Assembly: GCA_024681275.1 (NCBI GenBank)
Contig: JAILBD010000041.1
Coordinates: 1 to 6,668 of the forward strand
Origin: Erysipelotrichaceae bacterium
GTDB lineage: Bacteria > Bacillota_I > Bacilli_A > Erysipelotrichales > Erysipelotrichaceae
DNA length: 6,668 nucleotides
Direction: 5' to 3'
Shown here piece after piece: positions 1 to 6,577 of this stretch. The position numbers and the translations under genes were made by a program. The notes beneath the pieces are model-generated. The model was not told where the DNA came from, did no database searches, and saw nothing but the letters and a program-made list of their open reading frames with translations. Position 1 is the stretch's first letter, and every line of letters starts with the position of its first letter.

Positions 1-1
1 G

Positions 2-676
2 AAAGAAAAAGGTGTCGTCAGGCATATCGGACTTTCATCCCATACGCCGAAGGTGATCAACAGGATCCTGGATGAGGCGGATGTGGACATGCTGATGTTT
101 TCGGTGAATGCCGCCTATGACTATGGGGAAGGCGAATATGCCTATGGCGAGACGGAGGAGCGTGCCCGGATCTACCGGCGCTGCGAAAAGGAGGGGATCG
201 GCATCTCGGTCATGAAGCCGTTCTCGGGCGGTCAGCTGCTGGATGAGAAGACATCGCCTTTCGGTAAAGCGTTGAGCATCTATCAGTGTCTGAAATACAT
301 CCTGGACAAGCCGGGCGTCCTGGTCGCCCTGCCGGGCGTGCAGAATGAGGCGCAGGTCGAGGAGTTGCTGGCTTATTACGACAAGAGCGAAGAAGAGCTG
401 GATTATTCGGCAATTTCCTCTTTCGAACCGGTCAGGATGAGTGGAAAGTGTGTCTACTGCAACCACTGCAAGCCTTGTCCGATGGGCATCGATGTCGGAT
501 TGGTCAACAAGTACTACGATCTCTATCTGGCAGGCGATGAGATGGCAAGGGAACACTACATGACTTTGGAGAAGAACGCCTCAGACTGCATCGGCTGCGG
601 ACACTGCGATTCCAGATGTCCGTTCTCGGTCAGGCAGAGCGAGAGGATGAGGCAGATTGCGGAAGCGATGAAATAG
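2..676 (+). CDS. Aldo/keto reductase with C-terminal 4Fe-4S ferredoxin-like domain (3' part only)
   Basis: The 5' end lies outside the window; 224 codons in frame from base 2 are visible, followed by TAG. The first visible residues read GVVRHIGLSSH, the strand and loop typical of aldo/keto reductases that precede the cofactor-binding end of the TIM barrel; the segment ISVMKPFSGGQLL and the GVLVALPGVQ stretch are the late-barrel motifs that normally contact NADPH. The upstream catalytic Asp/Tyr/Lys/His residues are not in view. The C-terminal ~80 residues add two cysteine clusters: CVYCNHCKPCP (from about base 449) and CIGCGHCDSRCP (from about base 587), the spacing of a two-[4Fe-4S] ferredoxin-like domain. 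Family members with this tail are predicted cytosolic oxidoreductases, usually of unknown substrate. The iron-sulfur domain implies electron transfer to or from a ferredoxin-like partner, but that is inference. A terminator follows directly, so this gene probably ends its own transcript. Confidence 0.93.
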   Translation, partial: KEKGVVRHIGLSSHTPKVINRILDEADVDMLMFSVNAAYDYGEGEYAYGETEERARIYRRCEKEGIGISVMKPFSGGQLLDEKTSPFGKALSIYQCLKYILDKPGVLVALPGVQNEAQVEELLAYYDKSEEELDYSAISSFEPVRMSGKCVYCNHCKPCPMGIDVGLVNKYYDLYLAGDEMAREHYMTLEKNASDCIGCGHCDSRCPFSVRQSERMRQIAEAMK

Positions 677-678
677 GG

Positions 679-705
679 GACCATCTTCGGATGGCCTTTT
701 CTTAT
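679..705 (+). terminator. Intrinsic terminator after the aldo/keto reductase, UUCG tetraloop
   Basis: Starting two bases after the TAG stop, CCATC (681-685) pairs with GATGG (690-694) around a TTCG loop, the extra-stable C(UUCG)G tetraloop context. One A/C mismatch (680/695) is followed by G679-C696. The stem runs straight into TTTTCTT (697-703). The stem is short but the tetraloop and U-tract make a Rho-independent terminator likely. Confidence 0.75.
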
Positions 706-710
706 GTTCC

Positions 711-738
711 AAGACAAGAGGTGCCTACTTGATATAAA
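711..738 (+). promoter_or_regulatory. Candidate sigma-A promoter for the polymerase/YolD pair
   Basis: A -10-like TATAAA at 733-738 lies 16 nt after AAGACA (711-716), which matches 4 of 6 bases of the TTGACA -35 consensus. The start point expected from this -10 is about 744-747, at or within a few bases of the polymerase ATG at 747. I see no GAAC-N4-GTTC LexA box of the Bacillus type between 677 and 746, so SOS control is not supported by the sequence here. The assignment rests on consensus matching alone. Confidence 0.5.
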
Positions 739-746
739 ATATAGTT

Positions 747-2243
747 ATGAAGGAAAAAGAGCGGACTTACATCGCGATCGACCTCAAATCTTTCTATGCC
801 TCCGTGGAATGCGTGGAAAAGGGTCTGGATCCTTTGAATACCAATCTGGTCGTGGCGGATTCCAGCCGTACGAACAAGACGATCTGTCTGGCGGTATCGC
901 CGGCTTTGAAATCTTTCGGAATACCCGGGCGTCCGCGTCTTTTTGAGGTGGAACAGGCTGTAAAGAAGCTCAATGAACAGAGAAGGCTGAAGGCTCCCGG
1001 AAGAAGATTCAGCGGCAAGTCGGCGCTGCTGGATAAGCTGAATGCGGACGAGACACTGGAGATCGACTATGTGACTGCGGTGCCGCGCATGGCCTTGTAT
1101 ATTGAATATTCGACGAAGATCTATGACATCTATCTGAAGTATGTGGCCAAGGAAGACATCCACATCTATTCGATCGATGAGGTCTTCATCGATGCGACGG
1201 CTTATCTGAACACCTACGGGATGAGCGGTCATGATTTTGCGATGAAGATGATCGAGGACATCATGGTCAGCACCGGTGTCACGGCAACGGCGGGGATCGG
1301 GACGAATCTCTATCTGGCCAAGGTGGCGATGGATATCGTCGCCAAGCACAAGAAGGCGGATAAGGATGGCGTCCGCATCGCTGAACTCGATGAGATGTCC
1401 TACCGCAGGATCCTCTGGACGCATGAGCCGCTGAGCGATTTCTGGCGCATCGGTCCGGGTTACATGCGCAGACTGGCGAAATACAACATCCACACGATGG
1501 GGGACATCGCCCGTTTCTCTTTGCGGGCAGACGGAACTTTATACGATGAGTTCGGGATCAATGCGGAACTGCTGATCGATCACGCCTGGGGCTATGAGCC
1601 TTGCACGATGGCTGACATCAAGAGATACCGTCCGGAGTCCAATTCATTGGGGGCAGGCCAGGTCCTGATGGAGCCTTACACGTTCGAGAAGGCCAGAGTC
1701 GTCTGCAAAGAGATGATCGATTCCCTGTGCCTGGACATGGTCGACAAGGGCCTGGTCACCGATCATGTGAGTCTGGTGATCTCTTATGATTCTTCCAACG
1801 ATCTGAGTGAATATGAGGGAAAGATCACAAAGGACTATTACGGCAGGATGAATGCCAAGCCAGCAGGGGGAAGCGTTGCCTTAAAGATGGCGACTTCTTC
1901 GGTGAGGATCATCACGGAGGCGCTCATGGCGATCTATGATGCGACAGTCGACCGTTCACTGACGATCAGAAGGATCAATATCAACGCCGATCACGTCTTT
2001 CTGAAGAAGAAGAATGAGGAGAAGGTACTGGTCGAACAGTTCGATCTCTTCCATGATCCGGAGAAGATGGAGGAGCAGATCAAGGAAATGCGAAAGCAAG
2101 AGAAGAAGGAAGAGGATCTGGCCAAGGCGCTGCTGGACATCAAGCACCGCTTCGGCAAGAATTCCATCCTGAAGGGAACGAACTTTGAAGAGGGCGCGAC
2201 CGGCAAACAGCGCAACGAACAGATCGGAGGTCATAAGGAATGA
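747..2243 (+). CDS. Y-family translesion DNA polymerase (UvrX/YqjW/DinB-UmuC type)
   Basis: This 498-residue protein copies past damaged bases with low fidelity. The catalytic palm is intact: D12 in the motif AIDLKSFYASVE and D144/E145 in YSIDEVFID supply the metal ligands; Tyr17 occupies the steric-gate position that excludes ribonucleotides, as in UmuC. The fingers lie between these motifs. A helix-hairpin-helix-like thumb segment (DFWRIGPGYMRRLAKYNIHTMGDIA) starts near residue 231, and the little-finger domain follows from about 295 to 420. QFDLF at 431-435 fits the beta-clamp-binding consensus. A Lys/Glu-rich helix (about 438-460) and a tail ending GKQRNEQIGGHKE close the protein; such tails are familiar in the Bacillota UvrX-like subgroup. 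It overlaps the YolD-like gene by 4 nt. The start at 747 is the first ATG after an in-frame TAA at 735, yet no Shine-Dalgarno site lies at normal distance. DinB proper is shorter, so UvrX/YqjW type fits better. Confidence 0.95.
   Translation: MKEKERTYIAIDLKSFYASVECVEKGLDPLNTNLVVADSSRTNKTICLAVSPALKSFGIPGRPRLFEVEQAVKKLNEQRRLKAPGRRFSGKSALLDKLNADETLEIDYVTAVPRMALYIEYSTKIYDIYLKYVAKEDIHIYSIDEVFIDATAYLNTYGMSGHDFAMKMIEDIMVSTGVTATAGIGTNLYLAKVAMDIVAKHKKADKDGVRIAELDEMSYRRILWTHEPLSDFWRIGPGYMRRLAKYNIHTMGDIARFSLRADGTLYDEFGINAELLIDHAWGYEPCTMADIKRYRPESNSLGAGQVLMEPYTFEKARVVCKEMIDSLCLDMVDKGLVTDHVSLVISYDSSNDLSEYEGKITKDYYGRMNAKPAGGSVALKMATSSVRIITEALMAIYDATVDRSLTIRRININADHVFLKKKNEEKVLVEQFDLFHDPEKMEEQIKEMRKQEKKEEDLAKALLDIKHRFGKNSILKGTNFEEGATGKQRNEQIGGHKE
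2037..2051 (+). other. Beta-sliding-clamp-binding motif (QFDLF) within the polymerase
   Basis: Residues 431-435 of the polymerase read QFDLF, matching the bacterial clamp-binding pentapeptide consensus QL[SD]LF at four positions. It sits just past the little-finger domain, where Y-family polymerases carry it. This supports recruitment to the replication fork through DnaN. Confidence 0.8.
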
Positions 2244-2680
2244 GTCTGAAGGATCCGCATCGCTATGATGACATCATCGATCTGCCGCGTTTCGTTTCCA
2301 AGGGCAGGAAGCACATGTCCAATTACGACAGGGCTGCGCAGTTTGCCCCTTTTGATGCGCTGACCGGTTTTGATGAGGCGGTCGAGGAGACCGGCAGGAG
2401 GACGGACAGCGAGGTCCTGCTGGGTGAGAATGAGATCTATCAGCTGGATCTGCGTTTTCAGATCCTTAAGAGGCATCTGGAAGAGAGGCCTGCTGTGAAG
2501 ATCCGCTACTTCGTTCCCGATGCGTACAAGGAGGGCGGTTCCTACAGGGAAGAGGAGCTGGTCATCAAACGGATCGATCTGTCACAGAGGATGCTTTACA
2601 GCGAGGATGGCCGGGGCTTCGATCTGGATTATATCGTCGATGTCGCTTCCGATCTTTTCGCTCTCTACGATTTTGATTGA
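2240..2680 (+). CDS. YolD-like protein, partner of the Y-family polymerase
   Basis: This 146-residue protein matches the YolD-like family by its N-terminal signature: the segment NYDRAAQFAPFDALTGFDEA (residues 28-47) followed by a helix is diagnostic in Bacillota. The C-terminal half (about 86-137) alternates short beta strands, as expected for the small beta-barrel of the family. The start ATG overlaps the polymerase TGA as ATGA (2240-2243), with GGAGG at 2226-2230, so translation is likely coupled. YolD-family genes sit beside uvrX/yqjW-type polymerases in Bacillus and have been suggested to play a UmuD-like accessory role; the biochemical function is not settled. No LexA-type Ser/Lys self-cleavage domain is visible, so it is not a UmuD homologue by sequence. 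No clear terminator is visible in the 83 nt that follow. Confidence 0.9.
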   Translation: MSLKDPHRYDDIIDLPRFVSKGRKHMSNYDRAAQFAPFDALTGFDEAVEETGRRTDSEVLLGENEIYQLDLRFQILKRHLEERPAVKIRYFVPDAYKEGGSYREEELVIKRIDLSQRMLYSEDGRGFDLDYIVDVASDLFALYDFD

Positions 2681-2750
2681 GAAGCGTAAAGAAAAATGTT
2701 TAAATGAAGGTGTCGATCAGCCTTACACTTTCTTATCTAGATATACCCCG

Positions 2751-2756
2751 AAGGAG
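2751..2756 (+). promoter_or_regulatory. Ribosome-binding site fixing the start of the 129-residue gene
   Basis: AAGGAG ends 7 nt before the ATG at 2764, an ideal spacing. The frame is also open upstream to an ATG at 2704, but nothing resembling a Shine-Dalgarno site precedes that codon and the extra 20 residues are unlike the rest, so 2764 is chosen. Confidence 0.85.
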
Positions 2757-2763
2757 AAAAATT

Positions 2764-3153
2764 ATGAATAGACTTGAATACTGTTTTGACTGTCTGGACG
2801 GCCGTTATGTTTTTGCTGCGGTCAATGAGGATGGGATCATCAGATACACGATCGAATCCACGATCGCCGGGCTTGAGAGCAAGGAAGGCGAACTCTCAGA
2901 ATCGACGGGAAAGGCTTTTATCGAAGCAGTGGATTCCGCAAAGATCGAGAGCTGGGACAGGGTCTATGGACCTGAGCTTTCCGGTATCGAAGATGCGGTG
3001 AAATGGAAGACCGTTCTGATCAGGGATGACAAGGAATATGTGACGAAGGGCGAAGAGTCCTATGAGCCTTACGGTTATGAACATCTGATCGCTGCGCTGA
3101 AGCTTTGTGAAGAGAAGGCGGATTATTTCAGGGCTGAGGCACATGATGAATAA
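2764..3153 (+). CDS. Small acidic protein of unknown function, coupled to rho
   Basis: I do not recognise this 129-residue protein with confidence. It is soluble, acidic and without a signal peptide or membrane segment. The N-terminal part (about 5-30) looks like two beta strands around DGRYVFAAVNEDG. A helix with KAFIEAVDSAKIESWD (about 48-63) follows, then VKWKTVLIRDDKEYVTKGE (79-97) as further strands, then a YGYEHLIAALKLCEEKADYF helix (104-123). The order W...Y...W.v.i..d......G....P.gyehl..al resembles small beta-rich domains found as orphan proteins in Bacillota; this is impression, not a match. Its TAA stop lies inside the first codons of rho (ATG at 3146), so the two genes probably share a transcript and are translationally coupled. 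The 83-nt gap upstream shows no convincing promoter, so it may be read through from the polymerase genes. Confidence 0.85.
   Translation: MNRLEYCFDCLDGRYVFAAVNEDGIIRYTIESTIAGLESKEGELSESTGKAFIEAVDSAKIESWDRVYGPELSGIEDAVKWKTVLIRDDKEYVTKGEESYEPYGYEHLIAALKLCEEKADYFRAEAHDE
3136..3139 (+). promoter_or_regulatory. Weak ribosome-binding site for rho within the preceding gene
   Basis: GAGG at 3136-3139 lies 6 nt before ATG 3146 but only 3 nt before ATG 3143, which favours 3146. A further in-frame ATG at 3107 lies deep in the preceding gene; the residues it would add (KRRRIISGLRHM) do not resemble the Rho N-terminus. The weak site is consistent with coupling to the upstream gene. Confidence 0.55.
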
Positions 3154-4498
3154 GGAAGATCTGGAAAAACTGAAGCTGAACGAGCTGAAGGAGCTGGCCA
3201 AGGAAAAGGATATCAAAGTCAGCGGTCTGAAGAAGGATGAGATCGTCTTTCTTCTGAGCAAGGAAGAAGTCTCAGAAGAAAAGCCCACTGAAGAAGTGAA
3301 GGCTCCGGTTTCTGAAGTCAGGACTTTCGGAAAGAAAGGGACAGAGGAAAAGGATACCGCAGAGGTCAGAAAAGATCCTTCCGTGCCGGTGAGCGGCGTG
3401 CTGACGGTGATGGAAGACGGCTATGGTTTCATACGGGGAGAGAATTTCGAGACCGGGGATGACAATGTCTTCGTGTCTCCGACTTTCGTCAAAAAGTTCC
3501 GTCTGCGTACGGGCGATCACATCATCGGCAAGAAGAGGGAACCGCGGGAAAGCGAACGCTATGGTGCCCTGATCTATATCGACAAGATCAATTATCTGGA
3601 TACGGACATGATCCGTTCCCGGGTCTCCTTCGAGGATCTGACGCCTGTCTTTCCGGATGAAAGGATCAGGCTGGAGAGGCAGGGAGAATCGCTGGCGATG
3701 CGGGTGGTCGATCTGATCGCGCCGATCGGCAAGGGTCAGAGAGGTCTCATCGTTTCACCTCCGAAGGCCGGCAAGACGACGATCCTGAAGGATATCGCTC
3801 TGTCGATCCTGAGAAGCTGTCCAAACGGCCATCTGATCATCCTTCTGATCGATGAGAGACCGGAGGAGGTCACAGACATCAAGGAGATCGTCAGGGGTGA
3901 CAATGTGATGATCGTCTATTCGACGTTCGATGAGCAGCCTTCCAGACACAAATATGTCTCGGAGATGACGATCGAACATGCCAAGAGACTGGTCGAGGCG
4001 GGAGAGGATGTCTTCATCCTTCTGGATTCGATCACCAGACTTTCCAGGGCTTACAACCTGACCGAAGCAAGTTCGGGCAAGACGCTTTCGGGCGGCCTCG
4101 ATCCGAATGCCTTGTACATGCCGAAGCGCTTCTTCGGCGCGGCGAGAAAGACCAGGGAGAGGGGTTCGCTGACGATCCTGGCGACGGCTCTGGTGGATAC
4201 GGGTTCCAAGATGGATGATGTGATCTACGAGGAATTCAAGGGGACCGGCAACATGGAGCTGATCCTTTCGAGGAAGCTGCAGGAAAGAAGGCTCTTCCCG
4301 GCGATCGATATCCCGAAGTCGGGTACGAGAAGGGAGGATCTGCTTCTGAGTTCCGATGAGCTCAGGGCTGTCAACATCATCAGAAAGGACCTGCTGGATT
4401 ACTATCGCGACGATTCGGTGGATTCCCTGATCGAGATGTTCATACGCACCAGGAACAATCAGCAGCTGGTGGATATCATCAATAAAAAAGGGTTGTGA
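3146..4498 (+). CDS. rho: Transcription termination factor Rho
   Basis: Complete 450-residue Rho, a ring-shaped hexameric RNA helicase that ends untranslated or long RNAs. From the N-terminus: a SAP-like Rho_N helix bundle (about 5-38), a short charged Lys/Glu-rich linker (about 40-80), then the cold-shock-like primary RNA-binding domain (81-150) with GYGFIR, NVFVSP and FRLRTGD. The ATPase core follows: Walker A PPKAGKTT (205-212), catalytic Glu237 in LIDERPEE, Walker B ILLDSITR with Asp294, Q-loop [14 protein letters not shown] (310-323), R-loop around K355 in DTGSKMDD, and arginine-finger position R395 in SGTRRE. By alignment from memory with E. coli Rho, bicyclomycin-contact residues such as S266, R269 and G337 are kept as S295, R298 and G366, while the M219 position is Ile245. 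The start overlaps the preceding gene. Rho often lies beside rpmE in Bacillota; here it does not. Its TGA is inside a terminator hairpin. Confidence 0.98.
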   Translation: MNKEDLEKLKLNELKELAKEKDIKVSGLKKDEIVFLLSKEEVSEEKPTEEVKAPVSEVRTFGKKGTEEKDTAEVRKDPSVPVSGVLTVMEDGYGFIRGENFETGDDNVFVSPTFVKKFRLRTGDHIIGKKREPRESERYGALIYIDKINYLDTDMIRSRVSFEDLTPVFPDERIRLERQGESLAMRVVDLIAPIGKGQRGLIVSPPKAGKTTILKDIALSILRSCPNGHLIILLIDERPEEVTDIKEIVRGDNVMIVYSTFDEQPSRHKYVSEMTIEHAKRLVEAGEDVFILLDSITRLSRAYNLTEASSGKTLSGGLDPNALYMPKRFFGAARKTRERGSLTILATALVDTGSKMDDVIYEEFKGTGNMELILSRKLQERRLFPAIDIPKSGTRREDLLLSSDELRAVNIIRKDLLDYYRDDSVDSLIEMFIRTRNNQQLVDIINKKGL

Positions 4499-4523
4499 TC
4501 AGATCACGACCCTTATGTTATTT
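4484..4523. terminator. Bidirectional terminator spanning the abutting stop codons of rho and the nucleotidase
   Basis: AAGGGTTGTGATC (4488-4500) and GATCACGACCCTT (4502-4514) form an inverted repeat with one non-complementary position (T4494 opposite G4508). In plus-strand RNA this is a U-G wobble, in minus-strand RNA a C/A mismatch. The central bases must open, giving about 11-12 paired positions and a 3-5 nt loop. Reading minus, the arm ends in a strong run of T (complement of 4484-4489); reading plus, only TTATGTTATTT follows. It should therefore work best for the nucleotidase operon and more weakly for rho. Both TGA codons fall in the stem-loop. Confidence 0.8.
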
Positions 4524-6016
4524 ACGGGTTCAAAGTCGATGACTTGAACTTTTTTGATGTAGTCGGCGAGGATCTCGACGACGTTGATCTGTATGTCTTT
4601 GATGGTCTTCGCACTTGACAGCATCCCAAATCCCGATCCGCCGGCTGCCCGGTAATTGTTGATGCAGAGGGTGAATTCGTCGTCATCTTTGACCGGTATG
4701 CCGTTCCTCGTGAGTTCGATGATCCGTTCTCCGACTGGATCAGAGACTTTGATCGTGTATTCCACTCCGTCCAGCATGTCGTAGTTGTGGTACTGCGGTG
4801 TCGGGAAGTCGCAGGACTTTTCGACGATGATCTTTCCGTCTTCGATATCCCAGAACTGCGCGCATCTTTCCAGGTATTCCCTGATGATCTTTCCGTTGAC
4901 TTTCTTGAGGACGAGAGTGTTTGGAAAGACGTAGGTCGAGACCAGATCGCGCATCGTGATCTGTCTGTTGAAGCCTTTGGCGAAGAGGAAGAGGGCGGTC
5001 GCCGAGATGTCGGCACCGCTTGCGTCCATGCAGGCTTTGTTCATGAAGGTGATGACCTGGCCTTTGTGCAGGCGGGCGTCGAATTCGTCGGGGACACTGA
5101 GATCGACGTTGCTGGAACCAAGCGGCGTATCGAGCCACTGCTGGCAGGCGTCTTCTTCTTCCCTGAAGGTGTCAAGGAAGTCCTGATCGGCGACATCGTC
5201 GACGTTGATCAGGGATGGCTCGATCTTTCCTGTTTCGGTGTCGATGAGGACACAGGAGAGCTGTCTTGCCTCGTGGGCGCTTTGCAGATAGACCGTATCG
5301 TTCAGGATGCCGGTCATCTCGCGGTGCTGGTGGCCGGTGAAGAGGATGTCGAGACCTTCGATCTCCGTGCACATCCTATAGGCTTCATTCTCCTTGGTCT
5401 GGGCTTCCGTCTCGATCCCGCTGTCCGGGTCCTTTTCAAAGCCGCCGTGGTAGATGCCGACGATGTAGTCGGCGTTTTCCTCTTCCCTGATCTTCGCTAC
5501 GATCTCTTTTGCGGTCTCGAAGGCGTCTTGGAATTCGAATCCTTCGATGTTCTCCGGCTTTTCCCAGTTCGGGATGTATTGGGTCACGACACCGAAGATC
5601 GCGATGGTCCTGTCAGCTTTTCTGATCAGGTGATAGGACTTCGAAAGAGGCTTTCCCTGATAGAGGATGTTGGCGGATATGCAGGGCATCTGCAGTCCGT
5701 TGATGTGGTCCATGAGGATGCCGGCACCGTGATTGAAGTCGTGGTTGCCGAGGTTGAAGAAGTCGTAGCCGACCATGTTCATGGCTTTGGTGAAGGGATT
5801 CTTCTGGTCTCTTCTCTTTTCAAAATGGAAGTAGGCGAACGGGGATCCTTCCAGGTTGTCGCCGTTGTCGATGACGATGGTGTTCTCATCCCTGAACCTT
5901 CTGATCGTGTGGGCGAGTTTGGCGTAGCCGTGATCCTTGTTTTCGCCGGTCGCGTAGCTGTATGGGTAGATGTAGGCGTGAACGTCAGTTGACAGAAGGA
6001 TCCGGATCTCAGACAT
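4499..6016 (-). CDS. 5'-nucleotidase / 2',3'-cyclic phosphodiesterase family metallophosphoesterase, no signal peptide
   Basis: This 505-residue protein has the two-domain layout of UshA/CpdB/YunD-type enzymes, which remove phosphate from nucleotides using two metal ions. The N-terminal calcineurin-like domain shows every metal-binding block: D11 and H13 in TDVHAY, D53 in NGDN, N91-H92 in GNHD, H190 in IYHGG, and H229/H231 in TGHQH. The C-terminal substrate-binding domain (about 300-480) shows YVFPNTLVLKKVNG (362-375), YDMLDGVEY (412-420) and NNYRAAGGSGF (453-463), the usual purine-binding and closing elements. UshA and CpdB are exported; here residues 1-20 run directly into the first beta strand with no basic-hydrophobic signal, so the enzyme should be cytosolic, as predicted for Bacillus YunD. 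The start is set by AGGAGGTG (complement of 6021-6028), and it overlaps the upstream gene by 8 nt. Exact substrate (5'-nucleotide, cyclic nucleotide or another phosphoester) cannot be decided from sequence. Confidence 0.95.
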   Translation of the reverse strand: MSEIRILLSTDVHAYIYPYSYATGENKDHGYAKLAHTIRRFRDENTIVIDNGDNLEGSPFAYFHFEKRRDQKNPFTKAMNMVGYDFFNLGNHDFNHGAGILMDHINGLQMPCISANILYQGKPLSKSYHLIRKADRTIAIFGVVTQYIPNWEKPENIEGFEFQDAFETAKEIVAKIREEENADYIVGIYHGGFEKDPDSGIETEAQTKENEAYRMCTEIEGLDILFTGHQHREMTGILNDTVYLQSAHEARQLSCVLIDTETGKIEPSLINVDDVADQDFLDTFREEEDACQQWLDTPLGSSNVDLSVPDEFDARLHKGQVITFMNKACMDASGADISATALFLFAKGFNRQITMRDLVSTYVFPNTLVLKKVNGKIIREYLERCAQFWDIEDGKIIVEKSCDFPTPQYHNYDMLDGVEYTIKVSDPVGERIIELTRNGIPVKDDDEFTLCINNYRAAGGSGFGMLSSAKTIKDIQINVVEILADYIKKVQVIDFEPVNNIRVVI

Positions 6017-6554
6017 TTTCCACCTCCTCGAAGACTTCGATGACTTTTCTCAGGTAGGTCTTTCCTTCAACGCCGATCAGATCTCTGCCGACGGTGTTAT
6101 TAAAGGTCGTGACGACTTCCTTGCCGCCTATTTCGATGAGCCTGGCTTTGAAGAGGAAGTCTTCCCATTTGGCAAAGCCAAATCTGGGTCTAGCGAAGTT
6201 GCGCGTGTATTTCCAGTAATGACCGTAGACCGTCTCGCCTTTCCGGGTCTTTAAGGCCCAGTCACAGTTGCCGACTCCGCAGCCCCAGTGGTCGGAACCC
6301 CGGATGACACCTTCTTCGCTGTACCAGTAACAGCTGCCGGAGGGGGATCCGAAGTCAGGTTCCCTGTCGGGTCTTTCACATTCATCGAATAGGACGATGG
6401 TGTTTTCGAAGAAGTTGATCTCGCTGGCTTTTCCGTCCTGAAGACCCTTGTAGAACTTCCTGGCACTTTTGAAGTATTTCCCGCCTTTTGAAAAGCTCAC
6501 TTCTTCATTGATGTCTCTTTCTTTGAGCTGAGTGATCAGTTCTTCCTGTCTCAT
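6009..6554 (-). CDS. Aromatic-rich soluble protein of unknown function, coupled to the nucleotidase
   Basis: I do not recognise a named family for this 181-residue protein. It has no signal peptide or membrane helix. Residues 1-45 are a charged helical region (QEELITQLKERDINEE, RKFYKGLQDG). Residues 47-135 are unusually rich in Trp, Tyr, Phe, Gly, Cys and His: SCYWYSEEG (74-82), SDHWGCGVGNCDW (87-99), YGHYWKYTRNF (110-120) and FGFAKWEDFLF (125-135). The SDHWG-GV-xCDW type of segment is reminiscent of small proteins found in phages and mobile elements, but this is memory of a pattern, not a match. C60, C75, C92, C97, H89 and H112 could bind a metal; this is speculation. The start at 6554 follows AAGGAG (complement of 6563-6568) with 8 nt spacing. 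The stop overlaps the nucleotidase start by 8 nt (ATGTCTGA), implying coupled expression. Confidence 0.85.
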   Translation of the reverse strand: MRQEELITQLKERDINEEVSFSKGGKYFKSARKFYKGLQDGKASEINFFENTIVLFDECERPDREPDFGSPSGSCYWYSEEGVIRGSDHWGCGVGNCDWALKTRKGETVYGHYWKYTRNFARPRFGFAKWEDFLFKARLIEIGGKEVVTTFNNTVGRDLIGVEGKTYLRKVIEVFEEVENV

Positions 6555-6577
6555 GATGAAATCTCCTTGTCATCTTT

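Noticed and set aside
35..556. A 173-codon minus-strand open frame opposite the aldo/keto reductase
   Set aside because: It is a shadow of the reductase reading frame, whose barrel and cysteine motifs are clear.
702..1493. A 263-codon minus-strand open frame opposite the polymerase
   Set aside because: The plus strand carries the intact Y-family catalytic motifs over the same bases; the antisense product is His/Arg/Ile/Asp-rich without recognisable structure.
2704..2763. Upstream ATG extension of the 129-residue protein
   Set aside because: There is no ribosome site before 2704, whereas AAGGAG sits exactly 7 nt before 2764; the extension contains the ribosome site itself.
2681..2763. Promoter in the gap after the YolD-like gene (TTGATT at 2673-2678; TATCTA or GATATA near 2734-2745)
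   Set aside because: No pairing of a -35-like and -10-like hexamer reaches acceptable matches at 16-18 nt spacing, so I do not call a promoter here.
3107..3145. Upstream ATG extension of Rho
   Set aside because: The added residues are a by-product of the overlapping gene's codons and do not match Rho N-termini; GAGG spacing favours 3146.
4787..5992. A 401-codon plus-strand open frame opposite the nucleotidase
   Set aside because: It is antisense to a gene with every metallophosphoesterase motif. Its product is a low-complexity Val/Asp/Glu/Phe-rich string with no domain, and it has no ribosome site; it follows from codon bias on the other strand.
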